Of a stretch of DNA of 37,687 bases, positions 23,880 to 32,956 are shown piece after piece; position 1 is the first letter of the stretch, and the number at the start of each line of letters is the position of its first letter. This DNA is from SAR324 cluster bacterium (lineage in GTDB: Bacteria; SAR324; JACQKK01). The position numbers and the translations under genes are program-made. The DNA lies in the NCBI GenBank assembly GCA_022573975.1, contig JACZSY010000008.1, positions 1 to 37,687 on the forward strand. The letters run 5' to 3'. The notes below the pieces were generated by a model. That model saw only the letters and a program-made list of their open reading frames with translations, did not search any database and was not told the origin of the DNA.

Positions 23880-25136
23880 TCAACGGCTGGCCGGGATGGG
23901 TTTTTTCGCGTTTTTGTCCCGCACCTTTCCATCCTGATCCAGCAACAGCACCCAACCGTCGAAGTCCTCCTTTTTTCCCGGTTTGGCGGTGTATCCCGCA
24001 GCGATGAAGCCCCCATCGGGCGCTTGAATGATTTTGGTGAATCCATCGTTGCCGGATTTTCCGAACGTGCGCTCCCACACCTGCCGGCCCTGGCCGTCCA
24101 ACCCGATCAGCCAGGCATCGAACAGCCCGGCCCCTTTGGAGCGCGTGGCCCCGCCGACCAGGAACCCGCCGTTCTCGAGCGGGCGCACGGCGGTGGCGAA
24201 ATCGATCCTCGGCCCTCCGATGCCGCGCTCCCACAATTTTTTCCCTTGGGCATCGATGCGCACCACCCACACGTCGACCTTGCCGGCCTTTCTGGAGCGG
24301 GTGTTTCCCGCCAGGATGAATCCACCGCCCGGAACAGGGGCCACGGCCTGGATGGCGTTCCATGCCGCATCCCCGAAGGTGCGCGTCCAGAGGGTTTCCT
24401 TGCCGTCTTTCCCCAGCCGGTGCACCCAGGCGTCCGTGCCGCCGGCGCCGAAGCTCCTGGTGATGCCCGCGGCGATGAACCCCCCGCCCGGCACCGCGGC
24501 GATGGCGCTCATTTCTTCGCGTTTCCTGCCTCCCGCGGTCCTTTCCCAGGACTGCTTTCCATCCTCGCTGACCCAAAGGAACCAGGCGTCCCGGTGTCCA
24601 TTGCCGGAGGATCGCGTATACCCCGCCATCAAGGTTCCGCCGCCGGGCATGGGGGTGGAGGAATTGATGGCGTCGTCATGGGCTCCGCCGAAGGTTTTTT
24701 CCCAGAGCTTTTTCCCCTTGGCGTCCAGGCGGATCACCCATCCGTCTCGCCGCCCCTTGCTGTTGGTGGTGGTGGCTCCGGCCACCACGAAACCGCCCCC
24801 GGGCGCGGGGCTGACGGTCTTGAAGGTGTCCATCCCTTTCCCGCCAAAGGTGCGCTCCCAGAGCACCTTGCCCAGGCGGTCCATCCGCACCACCCATCCG
24901 TCGCTGCCGCCGGCCCCTTTGGAGAAGGTACGCCCCACCATCACGAATCCCCCTCCGGAAACCGGAATGGCCATGGAGGCCTGATCGTTTTTTTCGCCGC
25001 CATAGGCGCGCGCCCAGGTCGGTGGGGGTTGCGGTTTCACTTTGACCGTTTTCCCGGCCCCACAAGCCGCCAGGGCCAGCACCGCCACGGCCAGGGCCAC
25101 ATGGGCCGCGGCCTTTTTCAAAGGCCTCCCGAACAT
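23880..25136 (-). CDS. Lipoprotein with seven propeller-type repeats
   Basis: A 418-residue lipoprotein. ATG 25136 has GGAG seven to eight bases upstream, and the N-terminus MFGRPLKKAAAHVALAVAVL is followed by LALAAC, a lipobox with Cys at about residue 26, so it is membrane-anchored. The rest is seven repeats of about 50-55 residues built on WERTFGG...PGGGFVVAG-T-S-GAG-D-WVVRLD-GK (for example GGGFVMVGRTFSKGAGGSDG, GGGFIAAGITRSFGAGGTDA, DGGFIAAGYTAKPG). Seven such units predict a seven-bladed beta-propeller, probably a periplasmic or surface scaffold. No enzymatic motif. Role unknown. Confidence 0.82.
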   Translation of the reverse strand: MFGRPLKKAAAHVALAVAVLALAACGAGKTVKVKPQPPPTWARAYGGEKNDQASMAIPVSGGGFVMVGRTFSKGAGGSDGWVVRMDRLGKVLWERTFGGKGMDTFKTVSPAPGGGFVVAGATTTNSKGRRDGWVIRLDAKGKKLWEKTFGGAHDDAINSSTPMPGGGTLMAGYTRSSGNGHRDAWFLWVSEDGKQSWERTAGGRKREEMSAIAAVPGGGFIAAGITRSFGAGGTDAWVHRLGKDGKETLWTRTFGDAAWNAIQAVAPVPGGGFILAGNTRSRKAGKVDVWVVRIDAQGKKLWERGIGGPRIDFATAVRPLENGGFLVGGATRSKGAGLFDAWLIGLDGQGRQVWERTFGKSGNDGFTKIIQAPDGGFIAAGYTAKPGKKEDFDGWVLLLDQDGKVRDKNAKKPIPASR

Positions 25137-25369
25137 TTTATTTCTCCGTGATAAAGGGTTCCAAAATGAGAATAGTGTTTTCCTCACTGGAAAAGGCCCG
25201 GCGAAACGGAAATCGCACCGGTTTGGCCGGAGTCATATCGGGATTGATACCAAATGTGGTTGCGCCTTGTCTTCCCCATTCCGCGCACGGGCGGCGAATT
25301 TGATGGAATCCCACCGCCCGCCCCCGGTTGCGCCCCATATCCGGCGGCGCCCCGGCACGGACCCATCGC

Positions 25370-28300
25370 TCATCGCACCAGGGCCATCAGGTTGCTGTCG
25401 ACCAGGTCCATCAGGCGCTCCACGAAGTCGGAGGCGCGCAGGCGCGCATAATCCTCGGGGGTGAGGTAGAAATAATCGACCACCTGCTTCCCGGTCGTGG
25501 TGATCAGCGCCTGCTGCACTTCCACCTCGTACAGGTCGAAGGCCCGGGTCAATTTATAGAACAGGAATGGCGCGTCACGGAGGGTCATTTTGATGTGCGC
25601 ATATTCGGCCGGAACCCGCTGGAATTTCCCCTCCCTGGAATGGATCAGGTATCCTTTTTGATCGTTTCCCTGGAAAATCACCCGGGCCTTTCTGGGCGCC
25701 AGGGCGGGAGCGGCCTCGGGAAACCGCAGTTCCGGCGGCTCGCCTTCGGTAATCATGCGTTCCAGGTCGGCCGGCCGCAGCGGGGCGCCGGGTTCCAGCG
25801 GATTGAACTGGAAGAAATAACAATATCCATGCCCCCCATGCTCCAGGTTCACCCGGTTGACCTTCCCCGTGGTGATGTCCAAACGGAGGCGGCTCAGGGC
25901 ATAGGCCACCCGGGAATGGGACAGGTTCAATCCGCGGGTGTAGATCAACAGGCCCTGGTTGGCGTTGTTGACGCCGGGCACCAGGTCGGCGATGACTTGC
26001 GCGGTGCGGAAAGCGGCGAATTTTTTCAGTTGCGCGGCCAAGGCCGAGGGAAAGGCGGATATCAGGTAGCGGTTGGGAAACGCGGCGAAGAACCATTGCA
26101 ACAGGTCCTCGTGGCCCGCCGTCAGCGCTTCGACCGTCTCCATCCCCAGCAGATTGCGCAAGGTGCGCACCAGTTTGGTTTCCCTTCCGGCCTGTTCCGT
26201 GCGGTCCAGGGCGCCCAACACGATTTCCTTGTGCGTTTCCTCAAGGGATCCGGCGGCCGGCGCCACGCGTTCCCATACCTCGGGATGGGAGGCGGCCAGC
26301 GGATCGAACACCGCCTTGCCGAGACCATGGGTGATGCTTTCCAGGAAGAGCAGGTGCAACCGGGTCTCGCCGAACAACTCCTCCTTTTTCCGCTCGAAAT
26401 AGATGTTGATCGCCTCCAGTGAGCGCTCCCGCACCGGAAAGCCCTGCATTTCTCCCCAGATATGGTTGGCTTCCTTGAAAAGCGCCTGGAGCAACCCCAC
26501 GTCGCCCCCGGCGTCTTCCCCCCGGGCTTGCAGCACGGCCAGATTGACCAGAAAAAGCAGGGTGGCGTTGACCATGTCCCGCCCGGCGATCTCGAAATAC
26601 TGGGCCAGTGCCTGGTCCATGTAGGTGGCCATGCGGCTCAGGGCGGCCATGGCGCGGTGATGGGAGATCAGCAGGCGCACCTTTTCCTCCAGCCGGGCGT
26701 CCTGATATTCCAACCCGGCCAGGATTTCCACCGCTTGTTCCGCCGATTGGGCCGGCGCCGCGTCCGCATGGGCCGTGCGGGCGATGTCATGCAGAAAGAG
26801 GCTCCATTTCAAGGCCAGCACGTCCCCTTCTCCGAGCAGGTCGAACAAATCGCGATGATCGCCGCGCAGCCGTTCCAGCACCGCCTGGCCTTGTTCCAGG
26901 CTCCTCAAGGTGTGCTCATGGAGGGACATGGTTGTCCCGTCAAAACGCCGCACCAGGTGCTGCATCCGGTCCGCCTCGGGGATGAACCGGCCCAACAGGG
27001 TCGGCATGCCCGGGCTGAGGGGGTCGGTGATCTGCATCAACGTCCGCATCGCGCGATGGGCGTAGGGGGCGCTCAGCAACCGGCCGAACCCGGCGGCCAG
27101 ACCGGCCTTGAACCCCGTTTCCGGCTGGGTCATCCCCATCACCACGGCGGTCAGTCCATCCTTCAGCTCCGGCGACAGGTCGAAGTTGCTTTCGGCCAGG
27201 TAGGTAAACAACTCCAACACGGCGGCGGGGGCGCGCAACAGCGAAGGCATGTCGGCCGATCCGTCGTGCAACAGCGACTGGATGGAGATGATCTGCTTTT
27301 CCCCCAGATGAACCTCCACCCGGAGCGTTTCCAGGTCATGGGTCAGCGTGCGGTTCAACACGCGCTCCATCAGCAGCCCGGTGATCCGCCGCACCTCCGC
27401 CACCAGGCGCAAGCGGAAGGCGTCGAAAGCGTCCAGGGAGGTGAAGCGCTGTTTGCGGAAGAGATACAACCGGGTCAGTTGGTCGTCGATCCGGTTGGCC
27501 GCGAAGGAATGCACCAGGAACCCACTCTCCCGGGCTTCACGGTCGTAATAATGGGACTCGGCAGCGCCGGTGAAATTCCGCAATTCGTACAAAAATTCCA
27601 CCGCCTGCAACAGGTGCGAAACTTCCCACAGGGAAAGCAGGTTTTTGCGCCGGGCCAGTTGCAACAGGTCCATGGTCATGAAACTGGAGGCGTTGTGGGT
27701 GATTCCCAGCAGCCAGAGCGGAATCTGGATCGATCGCAGTCCGCCCGCATCCTCCTTGAGATTCATCGCGGTCAACCCGGTCAGGGTTTGCCGGGAGAAT
27801 TCCTCGCTTTTCTGGCGCGACACCGCCTCGAAGGGCAGCAGGGCCTTGAAGCGCGCCTTGAGTCCCGTGAGAATGCTGGTGTTCCCGGCGATGGGGCGGG
27901 CTTCCAAAATGGCGGGGAAGGTGTGCAGCGCCTCGGTCTCGGTAAATCTGGACAAGTCTTCTTCCAGTTCGAAGTACTGGTGCACGGTGTCCATGCCGCA
28001 ATCGTGGAGGAGGGATTCCACGCGCATCACCAGGTCCTGGAAAACCGCGATTTCCCCTGGCCGCAAGTCCTTCGTTTCCAGGCAATAGCCAATATCCAGA
28101 TCGGAGCTGAAGCTCATTTCGGCGCGCCCGTACCCGCCCCTGGCGAACAGCACCAGGGCCTCCCCGGCGTCCAGGCGCTTTTCGTCCCAGTGGCTCAAGT
28201 CCTCCACCATGCCCTCCAGGGACGCCACAGCCGCTTTCAGTGAAATGAGAGACTCTCCAATGGCCCGGGCCAATCCCTGGTAATATTCCCGCTGCGAGGC

Positions 28301-28816
28301 TGCTCCGGCATCCTCGGCGCCGATATTGGAATCGCCATCGGCCGGCGATGAAGACAACTCGCGCTCCAATTGGGACACCTCGATTTCCTTGCGCGGAATC
28401 CGTTCGGATTTACGGGCCAACTCCTCCCTGGTGTCCACCTCCCGCAAGCGGACCAGCAGCGGCAACTCGCCGGCGGCCACGGCGAAGGCGAACCGATGGA
28501 AGGCATCGATCAGGCGGCTATGGGCAAAAAGCGTCTGAAAGGAATGCGTCACTTTCAGGTTCTCGATGGCCAGCGCCGAGAGTTGTTCCTGGAGGTACGG
28601 TTTCAGTGTTTCGCGGACGCGCGCGCCGGCGCCATCGAGATGGGATCGCAGTTTGGCGGCTTCGCATCGCAACGGATTGTCTGGCTGGGACGGCAATCCG
28701 TCCCGGAAGGCCTCCAGGTAAGCGGCATGGACATCGGGCGGATCTTCCCCGCCAACGTAGCGGAAAGATTCCAATTGTTCCGCGAATCGATGCAAGGGTG
28801 AAATATTCTCCTTCAC
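25370..28816 (-). CDS. GlnD-like nucleotidyltransferase/HD-domain signalling protein
   Basis: A 1148-residue protein with the GlnD ([PII] uridylyltransferase/uridylyl-removing enzyme) order: nucleotidyltransferase domain with GGYGRAEMSFSSDLDIGY (about residue 225-245; G-G-x-G-R-x-E and the two Asp), helical DUF294-like part, HD domain (HEHTLR, then SLFLHDIA near 676, and ISHHRAM), and C-terminal ACT-like domains ending APFLFYKLTRAFDLYEVEVQ. It is longer than the usual 850-950 residues because of about 190 extra residues before the nucleotidyltransferase domain. The GTG at 28816 is chosen for its GGAGG nine bases upstream; a 50-residue extension is Arg/Gly-rich and lies over a hairpin. The region after the HD pair reads AHADAAPAQSAEQ instead of the usual DHS, so hydrolase activity is uncertain. 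No glnB or glnA nearby. Confidence 0.83.
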   Translation of the reverse strand: MKENISPLHRFAEQLESFRYVGGEDPPDVHAAYLEAFRDGLPSQPDNPLRCEAAKLRSHLDGAGARVRETLKPYLQEQLSALAIENLKVTHSFQTLFAHSRLIDAFHRFAFAVAAGELPLLVRLREVDTREELARKSERIPRKEIEVSQLERELSSSPADGDSNIGAEDAGAASQREYYQGLARAIGESLISLKAAVASLEGMVEDLSHWDEKRLDAGEALVLFARGGYGRAEMSFSSDLDIGYCLETKDLRPGEIAVFQDLVMRVESLLHDCGMDTVHQYFELEEDLSRFTETEALHTFPAILEARPIAGNTSILTGLKARFKALLPFEAVSRQKSEEFSRQTLTGLTAMNLKEDAGGLRSIQIPLWLLGITHNASSFMTMDLLQLARRKNLLSLWEVSHLLQAVEFLYELRNFTGAAESHYYDREARESGFLVHSFAANRIDDQLTRLYLFRKQRFTSLDAFDAFRLRLVAEVRRITGLLMERVLNRTLTHDLETLRVEVHLGEKQIISIQSLLHDGSADMPSLLRAPAAVLELFTYLAESNFDLSPELKDGLTAVVMGMTQPETGFKAGLAAGFGRLLSAPYAHRAMRTLMQITDPLSPGMPTLLGRFIPEADRMQHLVRRFDGTTMSLHEHTLRSLEQGQAVLERLRGDHRDLFDLLGEGDVLALKWSLFLHDIARTAHADAAPAQSAEQAVEILAGLEYQDARLEEKVRLLISHHRAMAALSRMATYMDQALAQYFEIAGRDMVNATLLFLVNLAVLQARGEDAGGDVGLLQALFKEANHIWGEMQGFPVRERSLEAINIYFERKKEELFGETRLHLLFLESITHGLGKAVFDPLAASHPEVWERVAPAAGSLEETHKEIVLGALDRTEQAGRETKLVRTLRNLLGMETVEALTAGHEDLLQWFFAAFPNRYLISAFPSALAAQLKKFAAFRTAQVIADLVPGVNNANQGLLIYTRGLNLSHSRVAYALSRLRLDITTGKVNRVNLEHGGHGYCYFFQFNPLEPGAPLRPADLERMITEGEPPELRFPEAAPALAPRKARVIFQGNDQKGYLIHSREGKFQRVPAEYAHIKMTLRDAPFLFYKLTRAFDLYEVEVQQALITTTGKQVVDYFYLTPEDYARLRASDFVERLMDLVDSNLMALVR

Positions 28817-29469
28817 GGGACGATCCCTCCCGGCGGCGATCTCATGGCGGCGGATTCCGCGGCCAGGCGGCGGGGCGGGGCGGCCGCCGCCTTCCCGCGG
28901 AATCCGCCGCCCTGCCCGCCGCCCTGCCCGCCACCGTTCCGGGGACAGGCCATGATGGATTCCCATATTCCTTGTTCGGCCGCTGGCTTCATGCGCTGCA
29001 AGAGTTTGGTTTCCTGGAAAAACAGGTGGAATGAAATCCTGATGGCCATCATACCTTCGGCCCCATGCAGTTGAAAGCGCGCTTTTCCCACTCTTTCGGG
29101 CGCTCCCGCCAAATCGCGGAGCCGGCCTCCCACTCCTCCCAATTCAATACCATGATGCCGGGGGCCATGGAGGGTGAACATTGCTCATGGCGCCGGAATC
29201 CAGTCAAGCACCACGATTTTGAGGAGATTTTTCAGCCGGGATTCCAGATAGCGGTGGTGCATTCCGGCGTTTCTTGTCATGCTAAGAGGCATGGAGATCA
29301 GCAAACTATCTGGCGGCCAGGAGGGCGGCCTCCCCTTCGGTCGCAACGAACACCGATGTAAAAACCACCGGCCCAAAGAACGCCGCCCCAAAGACCGCCG
29401 CGAAAACCGGAGCCGCTTCCGGCATGGTATCGATCGCGCGCCCATCCATTCCACGGAGGCCCTTCCATC
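28817..29469. other. Gene-free divergent region between the GlnD-like gene and the deacetylase
   Basis: No supported gene in 653 bases. It carries a perfect 17-bp inverted repeat (28846-28911) followed by CCCTGCCCGCCG-type repeats, and otherwise no recognised promoter. Both flanking genes start here and point outward. Confidence 0.6.
28846..28911. repeat. Perfect 17-bp inverted repeat upstream of the GlnD-like gene
   Basis: GGCGGCGGATTCCGCGG (28846-28862) is exactly complementary to 28895-28911, with a 32-base GC-rich spacer. It ends 30 bp before the GTG start on the minus strand, so it would lie in the leader RNA of the GlnD-like gene if transcription begins further upstream. Possible roles: RNA stem controlling expression, a protein-binding cruciform, or a repeat element. 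Confidence 0.85.
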
Positions 29470-30420
29470 ATGAAAACCGGTTTCTACTCCGACCCGATTT
29501 TTCTGGCCCACGATACCGGCGGCCACCCGGAAAACGCGGGACGGCTGGAGGCCATCGCCGGCCGCCTGGCCGAAGAAGCGGTCACGGAAAAACTGGAATT
29601 CCGCGCGCCCCGGCCGGCCACCCGGGAGGAAATCACCGCCATCCATGACGCCGATTACGTGCGCCAGGTGGAAGAAGCCGTTTTGGCCGGGCAGTCCCAG
29701 CTGGACAGCCCGGATTGCATTCTTTCCCCGGGCACCTACGAGGCGGCCCTCAACGCGGCGGGCGCGTTGATCGATGCCGCCGTGGACGTGGAGGAGGGCA
29801 GGCTGGACAACGCATTCGTGGCTTGCCGGCCTCCGGGGCATCATGCCGAGCAGACCCATGCCATGGGTTTTTGCTATTTCAACAACGTGGCCATCGCCGC
29901 GGCCATGCTCACCGAAAAGATGGGCCTGGAGCGGGTGTTGATCTTCGATTTCGACGTTCACCACGGCAACGGCACCCAGCATTCCTTCGAGCACCGCAAG
30001 GACATCCTGTTCTCCAGCATTCATCAGCACCCCCTCACCCTGTATCCCGGAACTGGTTTCGCCGAGGAAAAAGGGCGCGGAGAGGGCGCCGGGTATACCA
30101 TCAATACGCCCATGGCCCCCCATAGCGGGGACAAGGAATACCTGGAGGTGTTCGAGCAGGTGTTGCTGCCGGCCTTCCGGGAATACGCCCCGCAATTCAT
30201 CATCATTTCCGCCGGGTTCGATGCCCACCGCGACGATCCGCTGGCCATGATGAACCTGACCCGGGAAGGCTTCGACGCCATGACCGCCCAGCTCAAGCAA
30301 CTGGCCCTGGAAAGCTGCGGGGGAAAACTGGTCAGCGCCCTGGAGGGAGGATACGATTACAACGCCCTCTCGGATTGCGTGGCCTCGCACCTGAGCCTCC
30401 TTCAGGCCGACCCGGAATAA
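29470..30420 (+). CDS. Histone-deacetylase-family (acetoin-utilisation-type) deacetylase
   Basis: A 316-residue class II HDAC-like amidohydrolase with a catalytic zinc. Motifs: RPPGHHAE with His124/His125, DFDVHHGNG with zinc ligands Asp162 and His164, SAGFDAHRDDPLA with ligand Asp251, and the catalytic Tyr295 in LEGGYDYNAL. All active-site residues are intact. Bacterial members deacetylate polyamines, acetoin-pathway enzymes or small amides; the substrate here is unknown. GGAGG lies about 11 bases before the ATG. It is followed 40 bp later by the RNase R gene, possibly in the same transcript. Confidence 0.94.
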   Translation: MKTGFYSDPIFLAHDTGGHPENAGRLEAIAGRLAEEAVTEKLEFRAPRPATREEITAIHDADYVRQVEEAVLAGQSQLDSPDCILSPGTYEAALNAAGALIDAAVDVEEGRLDNAFVACRPPGHHAEQTHAMGFCYFNNVAIAAAMLTEKMGLERVLIFDFDVHHGNGTQHSFEHRKDILFSSIHQHPLTLYPGTGFAEEKGRGEGAGYTINTPMAPHSGDKEYLEVFEQVLLPAFREYAPQFIIISAGFDAHRDDPLAMMNLTREGFDAMTAQLKQLALESCGGKLVSALEGGYDYNALSDCVASHLSLLQADPE

Positions 30421-30460
30421 CATATATAATAAAGGTGAATAAAAGATTGGAAGCAAGCAT

Positions 30461-32803
30461 TTGAACCCCACCAAACGCCGTATCCTGGACGTGTGGCGCG
30501 AACATCCGGAGTGGTCCTATTCCGTCAAAGACATCCGGGAGGCCATGGACGCCAGGAAGCCTCAATACCCCAAAATCAGGGAACTCCTCTCCGCGCTGGT
30601 GGCCGAAGGCAATTTGGCCCTGCGGCGCAACAAATACGTTCGTGATCCATCTGTCACGGGAAAAACCGCCGCCACTGGACGCGCCGCCGCCGGAAAAACC
30701 GCCGGAAACACCGCCGCCACGGCCCAGGGCGGGAAGAGCGCCCCCGGCAAGCGTCAGCGGAAAAATCGCGGCGGGGACCCTCAAGCGCCCTCTCCGGGGC
30801 CGGCCGGGCAACGGAGCGGCATATTCTCCGCCCATCCAAACGGCTTCGGCTTCGTGGAAACGCCGGAGGTCTCGCAGGGGGTGATGATTCCCGCCAAGTA
30901 CATCGGGGGCGCTCTTGACGGAGACCGCGTGCGCATCGAATCGCTGCCCTCCCGGGGCACGCGCCGTGAAGCGGGCCGCATCGTGGAGGTGCTGGAACGG
31001 CGGCGGAGCAGCATGCGGGGCGTATTGCAAAACCAGTATGGACAGTGGTGGCTGGCCCCGGTCAGCGAAAAGCTGCCCTTGATTTTCATTACCGGGGAAA
31101 GCCCGGGGGAAGGCTTGCCCCACCCTGTCGGCGAAGGCGCGCTGGCTGAAGTGGAAATCACCCATTATCCAGAGCATCATGACGAGGCGCCGGAAGGACG
31201 GATCGTCCGGATGTTTGGCGAGAAAGGACAATCCCTCCCGGCCGTGATCGATCATATCCTCCACGACCTTGACCTTTCCGAGGATTTTTCCCCCGCGGTC
31301 CGGGCCGAAATGAATTCCCTGGTAAAAAGCGAAAAGGCGGCCAAGGCGGGGAAGGGCAATAAGGATGCGCAGCCCAAGGAAAAAGGGCGGGAGGATTTGC
31401 GCCATCTGCCCTTCGTCACCATCGACGGCGAGGACGCCCGCGATTTCGACGATGCCGTTTGCCTGGAGACCCTGCCCGGTGGGGGACGCCGCCTGTGGGT
31501 GTCCATCGCCGACGTGGCGGACTACGTCAAACCCGGCACGGCGGTGGATGACGACGCCTACCGCAAAGGCACCTCGGTCTACCTTCCCCGGCGTGTGCTG
31601 CCCATGTTGCCGCGGCTGTTGTCGGACGACCTGTGCAGCCTCAAACCCAGGCAGCCGCGGAGGGTGCTGACCTGCGAAATGACCATCGGCCCCAAGGGGA
31701 AACGCACCGCATACCGCATCTATCAGGCCGTGATCGAAAGCAAGGCCCGGCTCACCTACAACGCGGTGCAACGATGGTTCGAGAAAGGGGAGAAGGGCGG
31801 GATCGCGGCGGGGTTGCTGGAAATGCTCACCGCCATGCGCGCGCTGGCCGCCCAGTTGCGGGAAAAGCGGGACGCCCGGGGAGCGGTGGGATTCGTCTTC
31901 CCGGAAATTCACATCGATCTGAACAAGCAGGGCGAACCCAAGGGGTTTCGGGAAACCTATTCCACCGAGGCCACCCGGCTGATCGAGCAGTTTATGCTGG
32001 AAGCCAACGAAACCGTCGCCGAACACTGTCAGGCCAAAGACTTGCGGGTGTTGTACCGGGTGCACGAACCGCCATCGAAGATCAAATTGGCGGCATTGGC
32101 CGAGACCCTCTGGAACTTCAACCTGGAGGCCGGGCAGGACAGCTTGTCCACGCCCCAGGGAATTTCCGCCCTGCTGGCCAAGATTGCGGATCATCCCCAG
32201 CGCGAAGAGGTGGAACTGACCATCCTCAAGGCCATGAACCAGGCGCAGTACCGTGCCCGCGACGAGGGGCATTTCGCCCTGGCCGCCGAACATTACTGTC
32301 ATTTCACCTCACCCATCCGCCGCTATCCGGACCTGATCGTACACCGGGCGCTGAAGGCCTCCTTTGGCGGGAGGAAAAACCTCCCCGCCCTGGCCGCCGA
32401 AGCCGGCGCCGAACTCAGCTTCCGCGAGCGCACCGCGGCCGACGCCGAGTCGCGGGTGAAACGGTTGTACATGGTGGTGTTCATGGAGCCGAGGCTGGGG
32501 GAGTCTTTCGCAGCCACCGTCAACGGTGTGGGCGAACACGGTCTGTGGCTGCGCCTGCGCGAGTTTCCCGTCAACGGCCTGCTTCCCGCGGCCAGTCTCC
32601 CCGGCGGCCGACAGTTGGACCGGAAACGCGGCGCGCCGGTCTCCAGTGCGCGGGGCCGGAATTTCGCCATCGGCGACCGCCTGACGGTAACCCTGGCCCG
32701 GGCGGACCGCCTGGCCCAACAGTTGGATTTCGAATTCGTCAAGCTTGGATGGGAGGGGGAACAGGAACGGGTTTCCCTGGGGACGGGTAGTGTCGAAATT
32801 TGA
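30461..32803 (+). CDS. rnr: Ribonuclease R
   Basis: A 780-residue 3'-5' exoribonuclease that degrades structured RNA. The N-terminal winged-helix part (TKRRILDVWREHPEWSYSVK) is joined by a Lys/Gly/Ala-rich linker (about residues 65-108) to cold-shock domains (GIFSAHPNGFGFVE). The RNB catalytic domain has IDGEDARDFDDAV (residues 321-333, metal-binding Asp residues within 325-331) and HFTSPIRRYPDLIVHRAL. A C-terminal S1 domain (GVGEHGLWLRLREFPVNGLL) follows. The start is TTG at 30461: an in-frame TAA at 30440 rules out anything longer, and an ATG at codon 28 would remove the winged helix. The C-terminal basic tail seen in many RNase R proteins is short. Confidence 0.94.
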   Translation: MNPTKRRILDVWREHPEWSYSVKDIREAMDARKPQYPKIRELLSALVAEGNLALRRNKYVRDPSVTGKTAATGRAAAGKTAGNTAATAQGGKSAPGKRQRKNRGGDPQAPSPGPAGQRSGIFSAHPNGFGFVETPEVSQGVMIPAKYIGGALDGDRVRIESLPSRGTRREAGRIVEVLERRRSSMRGVLQNQYGQWWLAPVSEKLPLIFITGESPGEGLPHPVGEGALAEVEITHYPEHHDEAPEGRIVRMFGEKGQSLPAVIDHILHDLDLSEDFSPAVRAEMNSLVKSEKAAKAGKGNKDAQPKEKGREDLRHLPFVTIDGEDARDFDDAVCLETLPGGGRRLWVSIADVADYVKPGTAVDDDAYRKGTSVYLPRRVLPMLPRLLSDDLCSLKPRQPRRVLTCEMTIGPKGKRTAYRIYQAVIESKARLTYNAVQRWFEKGEKGGIAAGLLEMLTAMRALAAQLREKRDARGAVGFVFPEIHIDLNKQGEPKGFRETYSTEATRLIEQFMLEANETVAEHCQAKDLRVLYRVHEPPSKIKLAALAETLWNFNLEAGQDSLSTPQGISALLAKIADHPQREEVELTILKAMNQAQYRARDEGHFALAAEHYCHFTSPIRRYPDLIVHRALKASFGGRKNLPALAAEAGAELSFRERTAADAESRVKRLYMVVFMEPRLGESFAATVNGVGEHGLWLRLREFPVNGLLPAASLPGGRQLDRKRGAPVSSARGRNFAIGDRLTVTLARADRLAQQLDFEFVKLGWEGEQERVSLGTGSVEI

Positions 32804-32956
32804 TTTCTGTCGTGCTGAGCGCAGCGAAGTACCTTCTTTCAAATCCCCCAGATCATCAAACAAATGAAGATGCTCCGCTTCGCAAGATACTTCGCTTCCC
32901 AAGATGCTCCGCTCCGCATGGCTTTCAGCTTATAAAACAAAACCCCGGGGAGTGGA
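32804..32956. repeat. Dispersed repeat of the GTCGTGCTGAGCGCAGCGAAG type
   Basis: The gap between the convergent rnr and HEAT genes holds GTGCTGAGCGCAGCGAAGTA (32812-32831), then AAGATGCTCCGCT twice (about 32868 and 32901) with ATACTTCGCTTC between them. The parts are imperfect inverted copies of each other. This GAGCGNAGCGAAG sequence type is widespread in intergenic regions of environmental bacteria. No terminator was identified. Confidence 0.65.

Noticed and set aside
26462-28243. 593-residue open frame antisense to the GlnD-like gene
   Set aside because: Opposite-strand shadow; the minus-strand frame has clear nucleotidyltransferase and HD motifs.
28817-28966. Longer start for the GlnD-like protein
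   Set aside because: The extra 50 residues are Arg/Gly-rich, overlie the 17-bp inverted repeat and have no ribosome site, whereas GTG 28816 has a good one.
30332-32302. 656-residue open frame antisense to rnr
   Set aside because: Shadow of RNase R, whose catalytic motifs are on the plus strand.
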